Assembly: GCF_042676045.1 (NCBI RefSeq)
Contig: NZ_JBHTJV010000026.1
Coordinates: 124,001 to 188,000 of the forward strand
DNA length: 64,000 nucleotides
Origin: Pseudahrensia aquimaris
Lineage (GTDB): Bacteria > Pseudomonadota > Alphaproteobacteria > Rhizobiales > Rhizobiaceae
Direction: 5' to 3'
Numbering within the stretch: the first letter of the stretch is position 1; each line of letters opens with the position of its first letter. Under the pieces are notes generated by a model. It did no database searches, was not told where the DNA came from, and worked only from the letters and a program-made list of their open reading frames with translations. The translations under genes were made by a program, and so were the position numbers. Shown in pieces: positions 18,257 to 26,865 of the stretch.

Positions 18257-19056
18257 TGCTAGTCGACAGCCATTGCCATCTGGATTTCCCAGATTTCGCC
18301 GAAGAACTCGACGATGTAGTGGCCCGTGCACGCAGCGTTGGCATTGGCCGAATGGTCACGATTTGCACACGAGTGCGGAAATTTCCGGACGTTCTTGCTG
18401 TCGCTGAGCGCTTTGACGACGTTTTCTGTTCGGTCGGCACGCACCCGCACAATGCTGCCGAAGAATTGGACGTTACCACCGACAAACTGGTGGAACTTTC
18501 GCAACACCGCAAAGTCGTCGCCATAGGCGAAGCGGGCCTCGATTATCACTACGATAAATCACCCCGTGACGCCCAGGCACAAGGGTTCCGCACCCATATC
18601 GCGGCCGCACGTGAAACCGGTCTGCCGCTCGTTATCCACGCCCGCAGCGCCGACGAAGACATGATTTCGATACTGGAAGAGGAAACACGGGCAGGGGCCT
18701 TCCCGGCTGTGCTCCATTGCTTCTCATCGGGCCGAAAACTTGCCGAGCGTGGAATTGAATTGGGCCTCTATGTCTCGTTTTCCGGTATTTTGACCTTCAA
18801 GAACAGCGAAGAAGTTAGAGATATAGCCCGCGACATGCCCCGCGACCGTGTTTTGGTGGAAACCGACTCGCCCTATCTCGCCCCCATGCCAAACCGTGGG
18901 AAACGCAACGAGCCCGCCTATACAGTGCACACGGCACAGACTTTGGGCGACGTTTGGGGCCTCGACCGCGAGAGTGTGTGGAGGCAGACGACAGAAAATT
19001 TCTTGCGCCTGTTCTCCAAAGTGCCTGCCCCCGAACGCCAAATCCCGGAAGCCTGA
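18256..19056 (+). CDS. TatD family metal-dependent deoxyribonuclease
   Basis: A 266-residue TIM-barrel hydrolase. DSHCHLDF at the N-terminus supplies the HxH metal ligands; GEAGLDYHYD, LVIHARSADED, LHCFSSG and ETDSPYLAP are the remaining conserved blocks. Relatives are 3'-5' exonucleases acting in DNA repair, although the exact member (TatD, YcfH, YjjV) cannot be fixed; the metG neighbourhood fits YcfH. It starts on the metG stop and is followed after 3 nt by the MBL hydrolase. Confidence 0.93.
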   Translation: MLVDSHCHLDFPDFAEELDDVVARARSVGIGRMVTICTRVRKFPDVLAVAERFDDVFCSVGTHPHNAAEELDVTTDKLVELSQHRKVVAIGEAGLDYHYDKSPRDAQAQGFRTHIAAARETGLPLVIHARSADEDMISILEEETRAGAFPAVLHCFSSGRKLAERGIELGLYVSFSGILTFKNSEEVRDIARDMPRDRVLVETDSPYLAPMPNRGKRNEPAYTVHTAQTLGDVWGLDRESVWRQTTENFLRLFSKVPAPERQIPEA

Positions 19057-19059
19057 GCG

Positions 19060-19863
19060 ATGGCAAAGATGCGCTTCACCATTTTAGGCTGCGGCTCATC
19101 ACCTGGCGTGCCACGCATTGGCGACGACTGGGGCAAATGTGATCCAACCAATCCCAAAAACCGCCGCCGCCGCGCCGCATTGCTGATCGAGCGGATAACC
19201 GACCACGGCAAGACAACCGTCATTGTTGATACTGGTCCGGATTTCCGCGCACAGATGCTCGACGCTGGCGTGGGAACAGCTGATGCCGTGATCTTTACCC
19301 ATGCGCATGCTGACCATATTCATGGCATTGACGATCTGCGCAGCTTCGTCATTAACAGCCGCGAACGCGTGAACATCTGGGCCGATGAACCAACGTCAGA
19401 ACGCCTGCATGAGGCTTTCGGCTATTGTTTCGAGACGCCAAAGGGCTCCAACTATCCGCCCATTCTGATCGAAAACCGTATCGTGCCTGGCGAGCCATTC
19501 CAGATCGACGGGGAGGGTGGTTCCATCATCATCCTGCCCTATGAACAAGATCACGGCTCCATTATCTCGCTCGGCTTTCGTATAGGCTCCCTTGCCTATT
19601 CCAGCGACGTGAGCGCATGGGACGATCGAGCACTACCGCATTTGAACGAGCTGGAAGTCCTCATCATTGACGCGCTTCAATACCGCGAACACCCCAGCCA
19701 TTTCAGCCTCGACCAAGCCTTGGGCTGGATCGACAAGCTAAAACCCAAACGCGCCGTGCTAACCCACATGCACACGCCGCTAGACTACCAGAGTGTCAAA
19801 GACGCCACGCCCAACCACGTAGAGCCAGCTTTCGACGGCATGGTGATTACGCTGGACGATTGA
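19060..19863 (+). CDS. MBL-fold metallo-hydrolase, PhnP-like
   Basis: A 267-residue metallo-beta-lactamase-fold protein. The metal motif HAHADHIHGIDDLR (HxHxDH) lies near residue 75, and an early GCGSSPGVPRIG loop matches the PhnP-like subgroup, whose characterised members are cyclic phosphodiesterases. Further ligands are the Asp in SSDVSAWDD and the His in LTHMHTPLDY. It closes the tmk-holB-metG-tatD run. The substrate in this organism is unknown. Confidence 0.9.
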   Translation: MAKMRFTILGCGSSPGVPRIGDDWGKCDPTNPKNRRRRAALLIERITDHGKTTVIVDTGPDFRAQMLDAGVGTADAVIFTHAHADHIHGIDDLRSFVINSRERVNIWADEPTSERLHEAFGYCFETPKGSNYPPILIENRIVPGEPFQIDGEGGSIIILPYEQDHGSIISLGFRIGSLAYSSDVSAWDDRALPHLNELEVLIIDALQYREHPSHFSLDQALGWIDKLKPKRAVLTHMHTPLDYQSVKDATPNHVEPAFDGMVITLDD

Positions 19864-20034
19864 GCGCGGATAGTGCCTTGTCGCTGTGTCTGTGAGTGTC
19901 TAGTAAGCGTGACATTCGTGCGTATCAGTTTATGCATATGACTAGATATCAATGAGTTGGCAGTGCTGCCTGACAAATGATACGAATAAATATGTTCCAT
20001 AATATATCTTATGCAACTATTATGTGTAACAGCC
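19864..20034. other. AT-rich spacer before the insertion element
   Basis: A stretch of 171 nt between the MBL hydrolase and the left end of the element, clearly richer in A and T than the flanking genes. I see no gene in it. A short GGCAG-TG-CTGCC palindrome occurs at 19959-19970. Its last four bases, AGCC, are the left copy of a direct repeat flanking the element. Confidence 0.5.
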
Positions 20035-20053
20035 ATTTAGTAATGTCTCACTT
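20035..20053 (+). repeat. Left terminal inverted repeat of the IS
   Basis: ATTTAGTAATGTCTCACTT. It matches the complement of 21870-21888 at 16 of 19 positions. AGCC precedes it directly. Confidence 0.65.
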
Positions 20054-20058
20054 TGGCA

Positions 20059-20077
20059 AGTTAGAGATGTCTCACTT
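20059..20077 (+). repeat. Internal copy of the IS end motif
   Basis: AGTTAGAGATGTCTCACTT, a second copy of the left-end sequence 24 nt inward, with 16 of 19 matches to the terminal copy. Such subterminal repeats are commonly transposase-binding sites; that use here is inferred. Confidence 0.55.
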
Positions 20078-20127
20078 TTCAAAGCCCTGTTTTGAGTTTG
20101 TGAGGCGTACCAGTGGGACTATTTGTG

Positions 20128-21402
20128 ATGAGCGAGCGCGACCTTGGGCGACTGAAGATAATTGAGGATATTGAGGCTCAACGGTTGAGCGTTGTCCAAG
20201 GCGCTGAGTTGGCTGGTATCAGTCGCAGACAGATGACGCGATTGGTTCGTGCGTTCCGTGACAATGGCGCTGCCGGATTGATCTCTGGGAAGCGCGGCAA
20301 GCCAAGCAACCGACGATACACCGATGGCTACCGTGACTACGTCCTGGAGCTTGTCAGGCTCCACTACGCCGACTTTGGCCCAACCTTCGCTTTGGAGAAG
20401 CTGGCCGAAGACCATGACATAACCGTGTCCAAACAGACGTTGCGCAAATGGATGACGGATGCCGGCATCTGGAAGACGCGCAAGGAACGCCGTTCCCGTG
20501 TTTATCAGCCGCGTAATCGTCGCGATTGTTTCGGTGAGCTGATCCAGATCGACGGTTCACATCACTGGTGGTTTGAAGACCGTGGACCAAAGGCTGCGCT
20601 ATTGGTCTATGTCGATGATGCGACAAGCAAGCTGGTTCACCTGTGGTTTGCTGAATCCGAGAACGCCTTCGACTATTTCCATTCCACGAAGGATTACCTG
20701 AGCGAGTACGGGAAGCCCCTCGCCTTTTATAGCGACAAACACGCTGTTTTCCGCACGACACATGTGTCCAACAAGGATGCCACGACCGGTATGACCCAGT
20801 TCGGTCGCGCATTGCACGAGTTGAACATTGACATCATCTGCGCCAACTCTCCGCAGGCCAAAGGCCGCGTGGAACGTGCCAACAAGACGTTGCAGGACAG
20901 ACTGGTGAAGGAGTTGCGACTTCGGAACATCAGTTCTATCAAAGACGCCAACGCCTACATGTCAGAGTTTATGGCGGACTATAACGCCCGGTTTGGCAAA
21001 GCACCGCGCAACGATAAGGACATGCATCGACCGTTCTCAGAGCATGACAGCCTGGACGGAGCCATGTGTCACAAGGAGTTCAGGACACTCTCCCACACAC
21101 TGACACTGCGCTATGACAAAGTGTTGTTCATCATCGAACCCTCAGACTTCACAACAGGTCTGGCCCGCAAGCGCGTCACGATCTGCGATTATCCAGACGG
21201 ACGGTTGGAGATTCAATACGATGGTGTCACCCTGCCCTATAGGACGTTCGACAAAGTACAATCGGTGAACCGGGCTGAAGTGGTCGAGAACAAACGTCTT
21301 GGCCCTGCGCTTGATATGATTGCGGCCATGCAGGCGGAACGTGAGGTTTCCAGAAGCCAATCAGCGCCGAGACGGACTGGGCAAACTGGGCACATGTTTT
21401 GA
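20128..21402 (+). CDS. ISNCY family DDE transposase
   Basis: A 424-residue transposase. The N-terminus is a helix-turn-helix region (VVQGAELAGISRRQMTRLVR) followed by SGKRGKPSNRR, typical of this group. The integrase core shows the DDE triad: IQIDGSHHWW (Asp), FYSDKHAVF (Asp) and SPQAKGRVERAN (Glu). No frameshift or internal stop is present, so it may be active. The ATG at 20128 is preferred over an upstream GTG at 20113 because family members usually begin at the MSERDL-like segment. Confidence 0.9.
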   Translation: MSERDLGRLKIIEDIEAQRLSVVQGAELAGISRRQMTRLVRAFRDNGAAGLISGKRGKPSNRRYTDGYRDYVLELVRLHYADFGPTFALEKLAEDHDITVSKQTLRKWMTDAGIWKTRKERRSRVYQPRNRRDCFGELIQIDGSHHWWFEDRGPKAALLVYVDDATSKLVHLWFAESENAFDYFHSTKDYLSEYGKPLAFYSDKHAVFRTTHVSNKDATTGMTQFGRALHELNIDIICANSPQAKGRVERANKTLQDRLVKELRLRNISSIKDANAYMSEFMADYNARFGKAPRNDKDMHRPFSEHDSLDGAMCHKEFRTLSHTLTLRYDKVLFIIEPSDFTTGLARKRVTICDYPDGRLEIQYDGVTLPYRTFDKVQSVNRAEVVENKRLGPALDMIAAMQAEREVSRSQSAPRRTGQTGHMF

Positions 21403-21446
21403 TATTTAGTGATGCGCATTGTCGCTAGAAGATAGGAGCCTCAAAG

Positions 21447-21734
21447 TTGGGATTATACGACAACATCATCTGTGAATATCCTTTGCCAGAACCGATTGCC
21501 CCAGATGGGGTTGAATTTCAGACAAAAGATACACCAGATCCCCATCTACGGGTTTATACGATCACCGCCAATGGGCGACTTCATTTGGATGGGTCGGATC
21601 AAAATTTTGATGGAGAAGTCCGATTTTATGGCGATGGTGACACGTCTGGCGAGTGGTATGACTACTGCGCAAAATTCACTGACGGACAACTGCTCGAAAT
21701 CACCTTGGTTAAGGCGCAGAAGAGCACAGTTTAG
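21447..21734 (+). CDS. Small protein of unknown function, probable IS passenger
   Basis: A 95-residue acidic, Tyr-rich protein starting with TTG, 8 nt after a clear AGGAG. It has no signal peptide or membrane segment. The layout EYPLPEP, FQTKDT, YTITANGRLHLDG, then FYGDGDTSGEWYDYCAKFTDG recalls small hypothetical proteins I associate with phages and other mobile DNA, though I cannot give a family name. It starts 44 nt after the transposase stop and ends inside the inferred right end of the element. Function unknown. Confidence 0.65.
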   Translation: MGLYDNIICEYPLPEPIAPDGVEFQTKDTPDPHLRVYTITANGRLHLDGSDQNFDGEVRFYGDGDTSGEWYDYCAKFTDGQLLEITLVKAQKSTV

Positions 21735-21869
21735 ACAACACCCGAAGAATTTTTCCAACTGAGGAGGCTAAAGTCGGGCGTCTGTTTTCCGTTTCGGCGG
21801 GTCCATTGGCTTTGACTCTAGGCGGTCACGCCAATGTCCTGATCCGCGTGCACTGGCTTGGAAACCCCG

Positions 21870-21888
21870 ATGTGAGACATTTCTAAGT
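21870..21888 (-). repeat. Right terminal inverted repeat of the IS
   Basis: ATGTGAGACATTTCTAAGT, the inverted counterpart of 20035-20053. AGCC follows directly at 21889-21892. Confidence 0.65.
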
Positions 21889-22016
21889 AGCCAGACAAGA
21901 GCCACTTCTAACTGGCTTTGACAAATGATCTAACCACATTTGCTAAGTGCGATGTGGCATGGGAATGTTAGACCGAACATCTAGCCGCAATTATACCGTG
22001 AGCTGATTTGAAGCGT

Positions 22017-22439
22017 ATGACCATGCTAACGAAGACGTCCCTGCTCACTTTCATTGTCTTGATAACCGTGGGAATCAGCGCTGTATTTCTTTTGCAGTTG
22101 GCAAAGAGCGATATCACAAACATTGAAATTGGCGATGGCAAAGCGCTCTCAGTGCGCAAACTGGTCGGCGCTGATGTGCAGACGGTCTGCTTCTATCCAA
22201 GTTATAGCTGGGCCAGACCGATTGACTGTACTGGAGATCGTTGGGTTCTTGATCCGGACGTGCCTACAAACATGCTTTTCTTCACGGTTATCTCCAACGG
22301 CAGATGCAGCAACTATTCCATTTCTGCCGTTATGGGCGTTGGATTGAACAGTTCCAAATTTTGCATGACAGGTGATCAAGCCAACCACCTCAGTATAGCA
22401 AGGAAAGGAGCTGTCGTTTTCGCTGATAGCCCAAATTGA
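22017..22439 (+). CDS. Hypothetical membrane-anchored or secreted protein
   Basis: About 140 residues beginning with a hydrophobic segment (LLTFIVLITVGISAVFLLQL) that could be a signal anchor, followed by a polar domain with four cysteines (QTVCFY, IDCTGD, GRCSNY, KFCMTG) suited to two disulfides outside the cytoplasm. I do not recognise a family. The start is uncertain: ATG 22017, ATG 22023 or TTG 22008. It lies between the insertion element and the convergent Mla operon, so it may be accessory DNA. Confidence 0.55.
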   Translation: MTMLTKTSLLTFIVLITVGISAVFLLQLAKSDITNIEIGDGKALSVRKLVGADVQTVCFYPSYSWARPIDCTGDRWVLDPDVPTNMLFFTVISNGRCSNYSISAVMGVGLNSSKFCMTGDQANHLSIARKGAVVFADSPN

Positions 22440-22460
22440 GTTCCGTATCTGTTTGCCAAA

Positions 22461-22479
22461 GCACTCAGTGCAGTTTTTT
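22461..22479 (+). terminator. Weak candidate terminator after the hypothetical gene
   Basis: A short GCAC-TCA-GTGC hairpin at 22461-22471, then AG and six T residues (22474-22479). The stem is only four pairs, so the call is tentative. Confidence 0.35.
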
Positions 22480-22505
22480 AACGACCGGGAATTCTATTTC
22501 GCCTT

Positions 22506-23120
22506 CTATACCCGCCCCAAAACCCAACGAATGACATCCACAGCCAGTTCATCGAACGCTGCATCTAGTGCGCGAACGTAGTCATCTCCCTCGCGGCCGA
22601 CCAGCGTCGCGGTTGCGGTGAATATTTGGGTTTCCAGCACCTTGCCGGATTTATCGGAAAGCAGTTTGATGGACAGTTCAATCACCGCCTGCCCCGCGCC
22701 ATCCGTCACCACTTCAAAGCGGCGCAGATCGCTGATGAGTTGGTAGTCGATCACCAGCCCATCGCCTGGCTTTGCGGTCGCGCCCGTTGCGCCAGTGTTT
22801 TCAAACGCTTCAACCAGCTTGGCTTGCACCATGTTCGGCACAGTGTCAGTCCACTGCACCCCGGCCAGATAGGTTATCTCGGAGCCGTTAGAACGAAGAA
22901 CCAATCGTTCGCTATCCAAAGACTTGAGCGCATTGGGCTTTTTTACCAAAATTTGAGCGTTGGTCGACGCACGAAGACCAGACACTGAGTCTGGAGCGGT
23001 CAATTCATAGCTATCCCTCGGCGCTTCCGGCGCTTTTAGAAGTGCACAGCCGGAGAGGACTACTGCTGCGAGTGCAGGCAGCGTCCATCGGACGAGAAAA
23101 GTGCGGATCGGCGACGTCAT
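22506..23120 (-). CDS. ABC-type transport auxiliary lipoprotein (PqiC-like)
   Basis: A 204-residue lipoprotein with signal peptide and lipobox LSGC (Cys near residue 25), belonging to the ABC_trans_aux / PqiC family. It is the last gene of the MCE operon, 34 nt after the MCE gene. Relatives anchor in the outer membrane and interact with MCE proteins to complete a lipid route across the periplasm. The rest of the protein is the expected domain: SYELTAP near the start, then VQWTDTVPNMVQAKLVEAFENT, a DYQL strand and a C-terminal helix. Confidence 0.85.
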   Translation of the reverse strand: MTSPIRTFLVRWTLPALAAVVLSGCALLKAPEAPRDSYELTAPDSVSGLRASTNAQILVKKPNALKSLDSERLVLRSNGSEITYLAGVQWTDTVPNMVQAKLVEAFENTGATGATAKPGDGLVIDYQLISDLRRFEVVTDGAGQAVIELSIKLLSDKSGKVLETQIFTATATLVGREGDDYVRALDAAFDELAVDVIRWVLGRV

Positions 23121-23154
23121 GAAAAGTGTTTTGCCTGTCTGAAAAGGTGCAGCA

Positions 23155-24759
23155 TCAGCGCCGTGGGCGCCCTGCTCCGCGTTCCTTGATCGATGACCCG
23201 CCTCCCCCCGAGATCAGGCTAGACGGGTTGTCTTGAAAGGTTCTGATAACACGGTCAAGTCGTTGAAGCGATTGGCGTGCATCACTTATCAGACCCTGTG
23301 TGTCCGCAAGGCCACGCCCGGTGAAACGGTTGATACCTGACGTTACACTGGCGACCTGAGCGTCCAGATTGCGAGCCGTCCGGCGAAATTCAGCCAGCGT
23401 AGCGCGCGCATCAGCAAACAGACCATCTGTCTCTCCAGAACCAAGCAGGCCCGAAATGCCGTCCAAAACACCATCGAGCTTCGCTGACGATTCGTTGAGA
23501 CGTGCAGCTAACTGCGAAGCGTCGGTGACCATCTGGTCAATATCCTCAGCTCTTGCACCGAAGCGTGATGTCACTTTGGACACATCATCCACAATGCCTT
23601 GTGCGCCCTCGGCAGCACCAGTAATTTGATCGACAGCCTTGTTAACCTTTTCCGCGTCAATAGCATCCATCACGGCGGAGACTTTGCTTCCGGCGTTGTT
23701 CAATTCAGCAACCAGAGTGTTGATCGCACCCGGTTCGATGCCATCTAAAAGAGCGCGCGTTGCACTTGCTGTTGCCGAAATATCATCGACGGTTTTAGCA
23801 ACTTTCTCCGGCTCAATGGCTGCCGCTATTTTGTCCGCGCGCTCGGCAAGGCTGGTAATCTTCGACACCGCATCGGCCACTGCCGCACCCTCAACTCCCT
23901 CAAGAACCCCGGACAATTGTTCCGCTGCCCGGCCTAAATCAGCAACCAGCTTCTCAATCCGTTCGGGGTTAACACCATCGACAACCCTTCTTGCGCTTTC
24001 TGCGGTCGCGCCGAAATCATCAACAGCTTTGCGGACCGTGTCTGGCTGCACCGCAACGACAATTTTTTCGATCTGATCCAAGGTGGTCGTAAGCCCACCA
24101 GAAAGCTGCTCCATAGATCCCGCAAGCGACTCTGCGCTGCGTAGGAACGTGTCGACGCCTTCGCTGTTGCGAGACAATGCCTGAGAAAATGTCTCGGCAT
24201 TCTTGATAGTTGCAGAAACCGAATCGGCGTTCTGCCGAACCAATGATTCGAGGCTACTCATCACCCGCTCGGTCTGCGTAGCGATGCCGTTCACGCGGTC
24301 AATTAATTCACTAATACTGGAAGGATCACCCACAAGACGTGGCGGCCCCTGCCCCGTATCGGGTGCAGGCTGCTCGCCCGGCGTACCGAACAGCGGAACC
24401 CCGTCTTTGCTGCCGCCTTGTAATTGCACGAACGCGCCGCCAGCAAGTCCTCGCACGCCAATGCTGGCGCGGGTGTCCTGGCGCAATGGCACGTTCATGT
24501 CGATCATCGTGGTGACAATCACTTGCTCCGGGTTTTCTTTGTCCAGCGCCAGTTTTGTGACGCGCCCCACAGGCACGCCGTTAAATTGCACCGGACTGCC
24601 TTCGCTTAGGCCCGAAACAGAGCCACGAATAGTGATATCGACCTCGCGCGTATTTTGGCTGGAGCCGTAGTTTCCAATCCAAAGCACAAACAAAAAGCCA
24701 CCCACGATTGCAGCGAGCGTCAAAAAGCCGACAGCGATGTAATTGGCGCGGGTTTCCAT
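23155..24759 (-). CDS. MCE family lipid-transport protein (MlaD-type), long coiled C-terminus
   Basis: A 534-residue protein with an N-terminal membrane anchor (residues 8-30) and one MCE domain (about 38-120, VSGLSEGSPVQFNGVPVGRV and IGVRGLAGGAFVQLQGG). The remaining 400 residues are Ala-rich helical sequence with internal repeats, for example EPEKVAKTVDDISATA and QPDTVRKAVDDFGATA. It is much longer than E. coli MlaD (183 residues), so it could span more of the periplasm. The start overlaps nothing; 9 nt separate it from the ATPase gene. It binds phospholipids between the membranes. Confidence 0.9.
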   Translation of the reverse strand: METRANYIAVGFLTLAAIVGGFLFVLWIGNYGSSQNTREVDITIRGSVSGLSEGSPVQFNGVPVGRVTKLALDKENPEQVIVTTMIDMNVPLRQDTRASIGVRGLAGGAFVQLQGGSKDGVPLFGTPGEQPAPDTGQGPPRLVGDPSSISELIDRVNGIATQTERVMSSLESLVRQNADSVSATIKNAETFSQALSRNSEGVDTFLRSAESLAGSMEQLSGGLTTTLDQIEKIVVAVQPDTVRKAVDDFGATAESARRVVDGVNPERIEKLVADLGRAAEQLSGVLEGVEGAAVADAVSKITSLAERADKIAAAIEPEKVAKTVDDISATASATRALLDGIEPGAINTLVAELNNAGSKVSAVMDAIDAEKVNKAVDQITGAAEGAQGIVDDVSKVTSRFGARAEDIDQMVTDASQLAARLNESSAKLDGVLDGISGLLGSGETDGLFADARATLAEFRRTARNLDAQVASVTSGINRFTGRGLADTQGLISDARQSLQRLDRVIRTFQDNPSSLISGGGGSSIKERGAGRPRR

Positions 24760-24768
24760 CAGCTTCCT

Positions 24769-25584
24769 TTAACCTTCAATGCGTGCATTGACCATGCCTG
24801 AGCCTGTCCGCAACGCATGTTGCGCAGAGATGGCGCGTTGGCCACCAAAGTAAGAACGAACCCAAGGATCATCGAGTTTCTCGATTCGTTCCAGCGTATC
24901 AATTGCCAAGACTTTCCCGTCCTTCAAAACGGCTATCCTGTCGCAAATGGCGTGCAGACTGCCCAAGTCATGTGTGACCATGAAAACCGTCAGGCCCAAT
25001 GTGCGGCTGAGCGATACCGTCAGTTCGTCAAATTCAGCTGCACCAATCGGATCAAGACCAGAGGTTGGCTCGTCAAGAAAGAGCAACTCCGGATCAAGCG
25101 CCAAGGCCCGCGCCAAGGACGCCCGTTTGATCATGCCGCCAGAGAGTTCTGAGGGATATTTATCAGTTGCATCCATTGGCAGGCCAACCAGCGACAACTT
25201 CATCGCCGCCAATTCATCCATTAGGGTTTGGCTTAAGCTGAGATATTCGCGCATGGGCATTTGAATGTTTTCTTTCACAGTCAACGCCGAAAACAGCGCT
25301 CCGTGTTGAAACAAAACGCCCGTGCGCCTGTCAGTCGCGCTGCGCTGTTCATCGTCGAGTTGGTCGTAATCCAGTCCGAACAGTTTGATCGTGCCCGCTT
25401 GTTTTTGGCACAGTCCAAGAATGGTGCGCATGAGCACGGATTTACCAGTGCCAGACCCGCCCACAAAGCCAATGATCTCGCCACGGTAAGCATCGAGATC
25501 CAAGCCTTTCAACACGTGGTTAGGCCCGAACGAAACATGAATATCGCGCACGGAGAGAACTGGGTTCTTGGGTTCAACGGCCAT
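24769..25584 (-). CDS. ABC transporter ATP-binding protein, MlaF-type
   Basis: A 271-residue ATPase with Walker A GGSGTGKSVLMRT, signature LSGGMIKRASLARAL and Walker B LLFLDEPTSGLD. The MIKR variant of the signature is usual in MlaF (MCE-linked) ATPases. The ATG at 25584 is chosen; a TTG at 25593 would overlap the permease stop by 4 nt and adds only three residues. It energises phospholipid movement with the adjacent permease and MCE protein. Confidence 0.92.
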   Translation of the reverse strand: MAVEPKNPVLSVRDIHVSFGPNHVLKGLDLDAYRGEIIGFVGGSGTGKSVLMRTILGLCQKQAGTIKLFGLDYDQLDDEQRSATDRRTGVLFQHGALFSALTVKENIQMPMREYLSLSQTLMDELAAMKLSLVGLPMDATDKYPSELSGGMIKRASLARALALDPELLFLDEPTSGLDPIGAAEFDELTVSLSRTLGLTVFMVTHDLGSLHAICDRIAVLKDGKVLAIDTLERIEKLDDPWVRSYFGGQRAISAQHALRTGSGMVNARIEG

Positions 25585-25589
25585 AGTGA

Positions 25590-26777
25590 TCAATACCCGA
25601 TCGATGCGTAGAACATTGCAAAAAGGCCATCGATGAAAATCACGGCAAAGATGGAACGCACGACTGAGCTGGTGGTGCGTTGGCCTAACGATTCTGCGCT
25701 TCCCTTCACTTTCATGCCTTCCAGCGTGGCGATGAGGCCAATAACCAAGGCCATGAAGGGCGCTTTGATGAGACCAGACAAAAAGGTTGAAGTGTCGATA
25801 GCGCCGTTCAAGGTGTCTATGAACTGAACAGGTTCAATGCCGATATAAAGCCAACAAACGATCATCGCCCCAGCAAGGCCAGAGAAATCTGCCAATATAG
25901 TCAGAATTGGAAGCGTTATCACCAAAGCCATCAATCTAGGGACTACGAGAACGCCTATTGGGCTAAGACCGATAACCTGCAAGGCGTCGATCTCTTCTCG
26001 CATTTTCATAGAGCCGATTTCAGCGGTTATGGCACTGCCAGATCGGCCCGCCACCATTACAGCGGTGAGCAATACGCCGATTTCTCGCAGGTGCAGGATG
26101 CCTACCAGGTTCACGGTTAAAAGCTCTTCGCCAAAACTTTTCAGTTGAAAAGAGCTTTGCTGTGCGATGATTGCGCCAATGAGAAAGCTCATCACGGTGA
26201 TAACCGGAATGGCGCGAATGCCCATATGGTCAATTTGATTGATCAGGGACGTCCAGCGAATGCCGCCACGGGCGCCTGTCTTGATGGCAGTGCCTCGCAG
26301 CGCTGCACCGATCATATTGCACACGTTTATAAAGTCTGTGCCGAAGCCATAGACAGATTTGCCGAACCGTTCCAGCGGACCAAGTTTAGCCTTTGCAGGC
26401 GCACGCGGTTGCGAGAGGCTTTCCCAGTGTTCTCCAATAACTGAAATCAAGGCGCCCTGCTCCGGCTGCGCTGTTTTCAAAATGTAGACACCACCATCAG
26501 CCTCAACAGCATGTTGTGTGCGCACGGCAAGCCAGGCACCAGCGGAGTCAAAACCGCTTACGTGGGAAAAATCCATTGTAAGCGATTGGCCAGAAGACGC
26601 TGCAAAGTCCCGCAATTCCTGATCAACTGCGTGTATGCCCTCGCATGTCCATTCACCACTGCATTGTAGGATTGTACCCTCGTCGCGTCGGATCACATTT
26701 AGACGCGCTAAAACGCCGTCGGTTTGTGTGCCGGCGTTCTTGATCACCTCTGCGTCTGAAATACTTGTCTCGCTCAA
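25590..26777 (-). CDS. ABC permease MlaE-type with N-terminal STAS domain
   Basis: A 395-residue fusion. Residues about 25-115 form a STAS-like domain similar to MlaB (GEWTCEGIHAVDQELRDF, then MDFSHVSGFDSAGAWLA). Residues 130-395 are the MlaE/YrbE permease with the family's central EIGSMKMREEIDALQVIGLSP motif and five to six helices. In E. coli MlaB and MlaE are separate proteins; the fused form is common in alphaproteobacteria. It is the first gene of the operon, 88 nt after the threonine dehydratase gene. Confidence 0.92.
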   Translation of the reverse strand: MSETSISDAEVIKNAGTQTDGVLARLNVIRRDEGTILQCSGEWTCEGIHAVDQELRDFAASSGQSLTMDFSHVSGFDSAGAWLAVRTQHAVEADGGVYILKTAQPEQGALISVIGEHWESLSQPRAPAKAKLGPLERFGKSVYGFGTDFINVCNMIGAALRGTAIKTGARGGIRWTSLINQIDHMGIRAIPVITVMSFLIGAIIAQQSSFQLKSFGEELLTVNLVGILHLREIGVLLTAVMVAGRSGSAITAEIGSMKMREEIDALQVIGLSPIGVLVVPRLMALVITLPILTILADFSGLAGAMIVCWLYIGIEPVQFIDTLNGAIDTSTFLSGLIKAPFMALVIGLIATLEGMKVKGSAESLGQRTTSSVVRSIFAVIFIDGLFAMFYASIGY

Positions 26778-26865
26778 CGGGCCTGCTCGCCAATCTTACC
26801 ACCGCTATGCCCCGATATTCCTTGCCACGTTCGCGCAGCAAGGTCCACGGGCCAGCGGTTTGAGT

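Larger units (their letters stand above)
20035..21888 (+). mobile_element. ISNCY-type insertion element with passenger gene
   Basis: A 1854-bp element bounded by imperfect 19-bp terminal inverted repeats (16 of 19 positions match) that share the core AATGTCTCAC / GTGAGACATT. The outer boundaries are flanked by a 4-bp direct repeat AGCC (20031-20034 and 21889-21892), consistent with a target-site duplication. It holds a full-length DDE transposase and, between transposase and right end, a 95-codon gene. Boundaries were drawn by eye from the repeats; the right end is 486 nt past the transposase stop, unusually far, because of the passenger. Confidence 0.7.
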
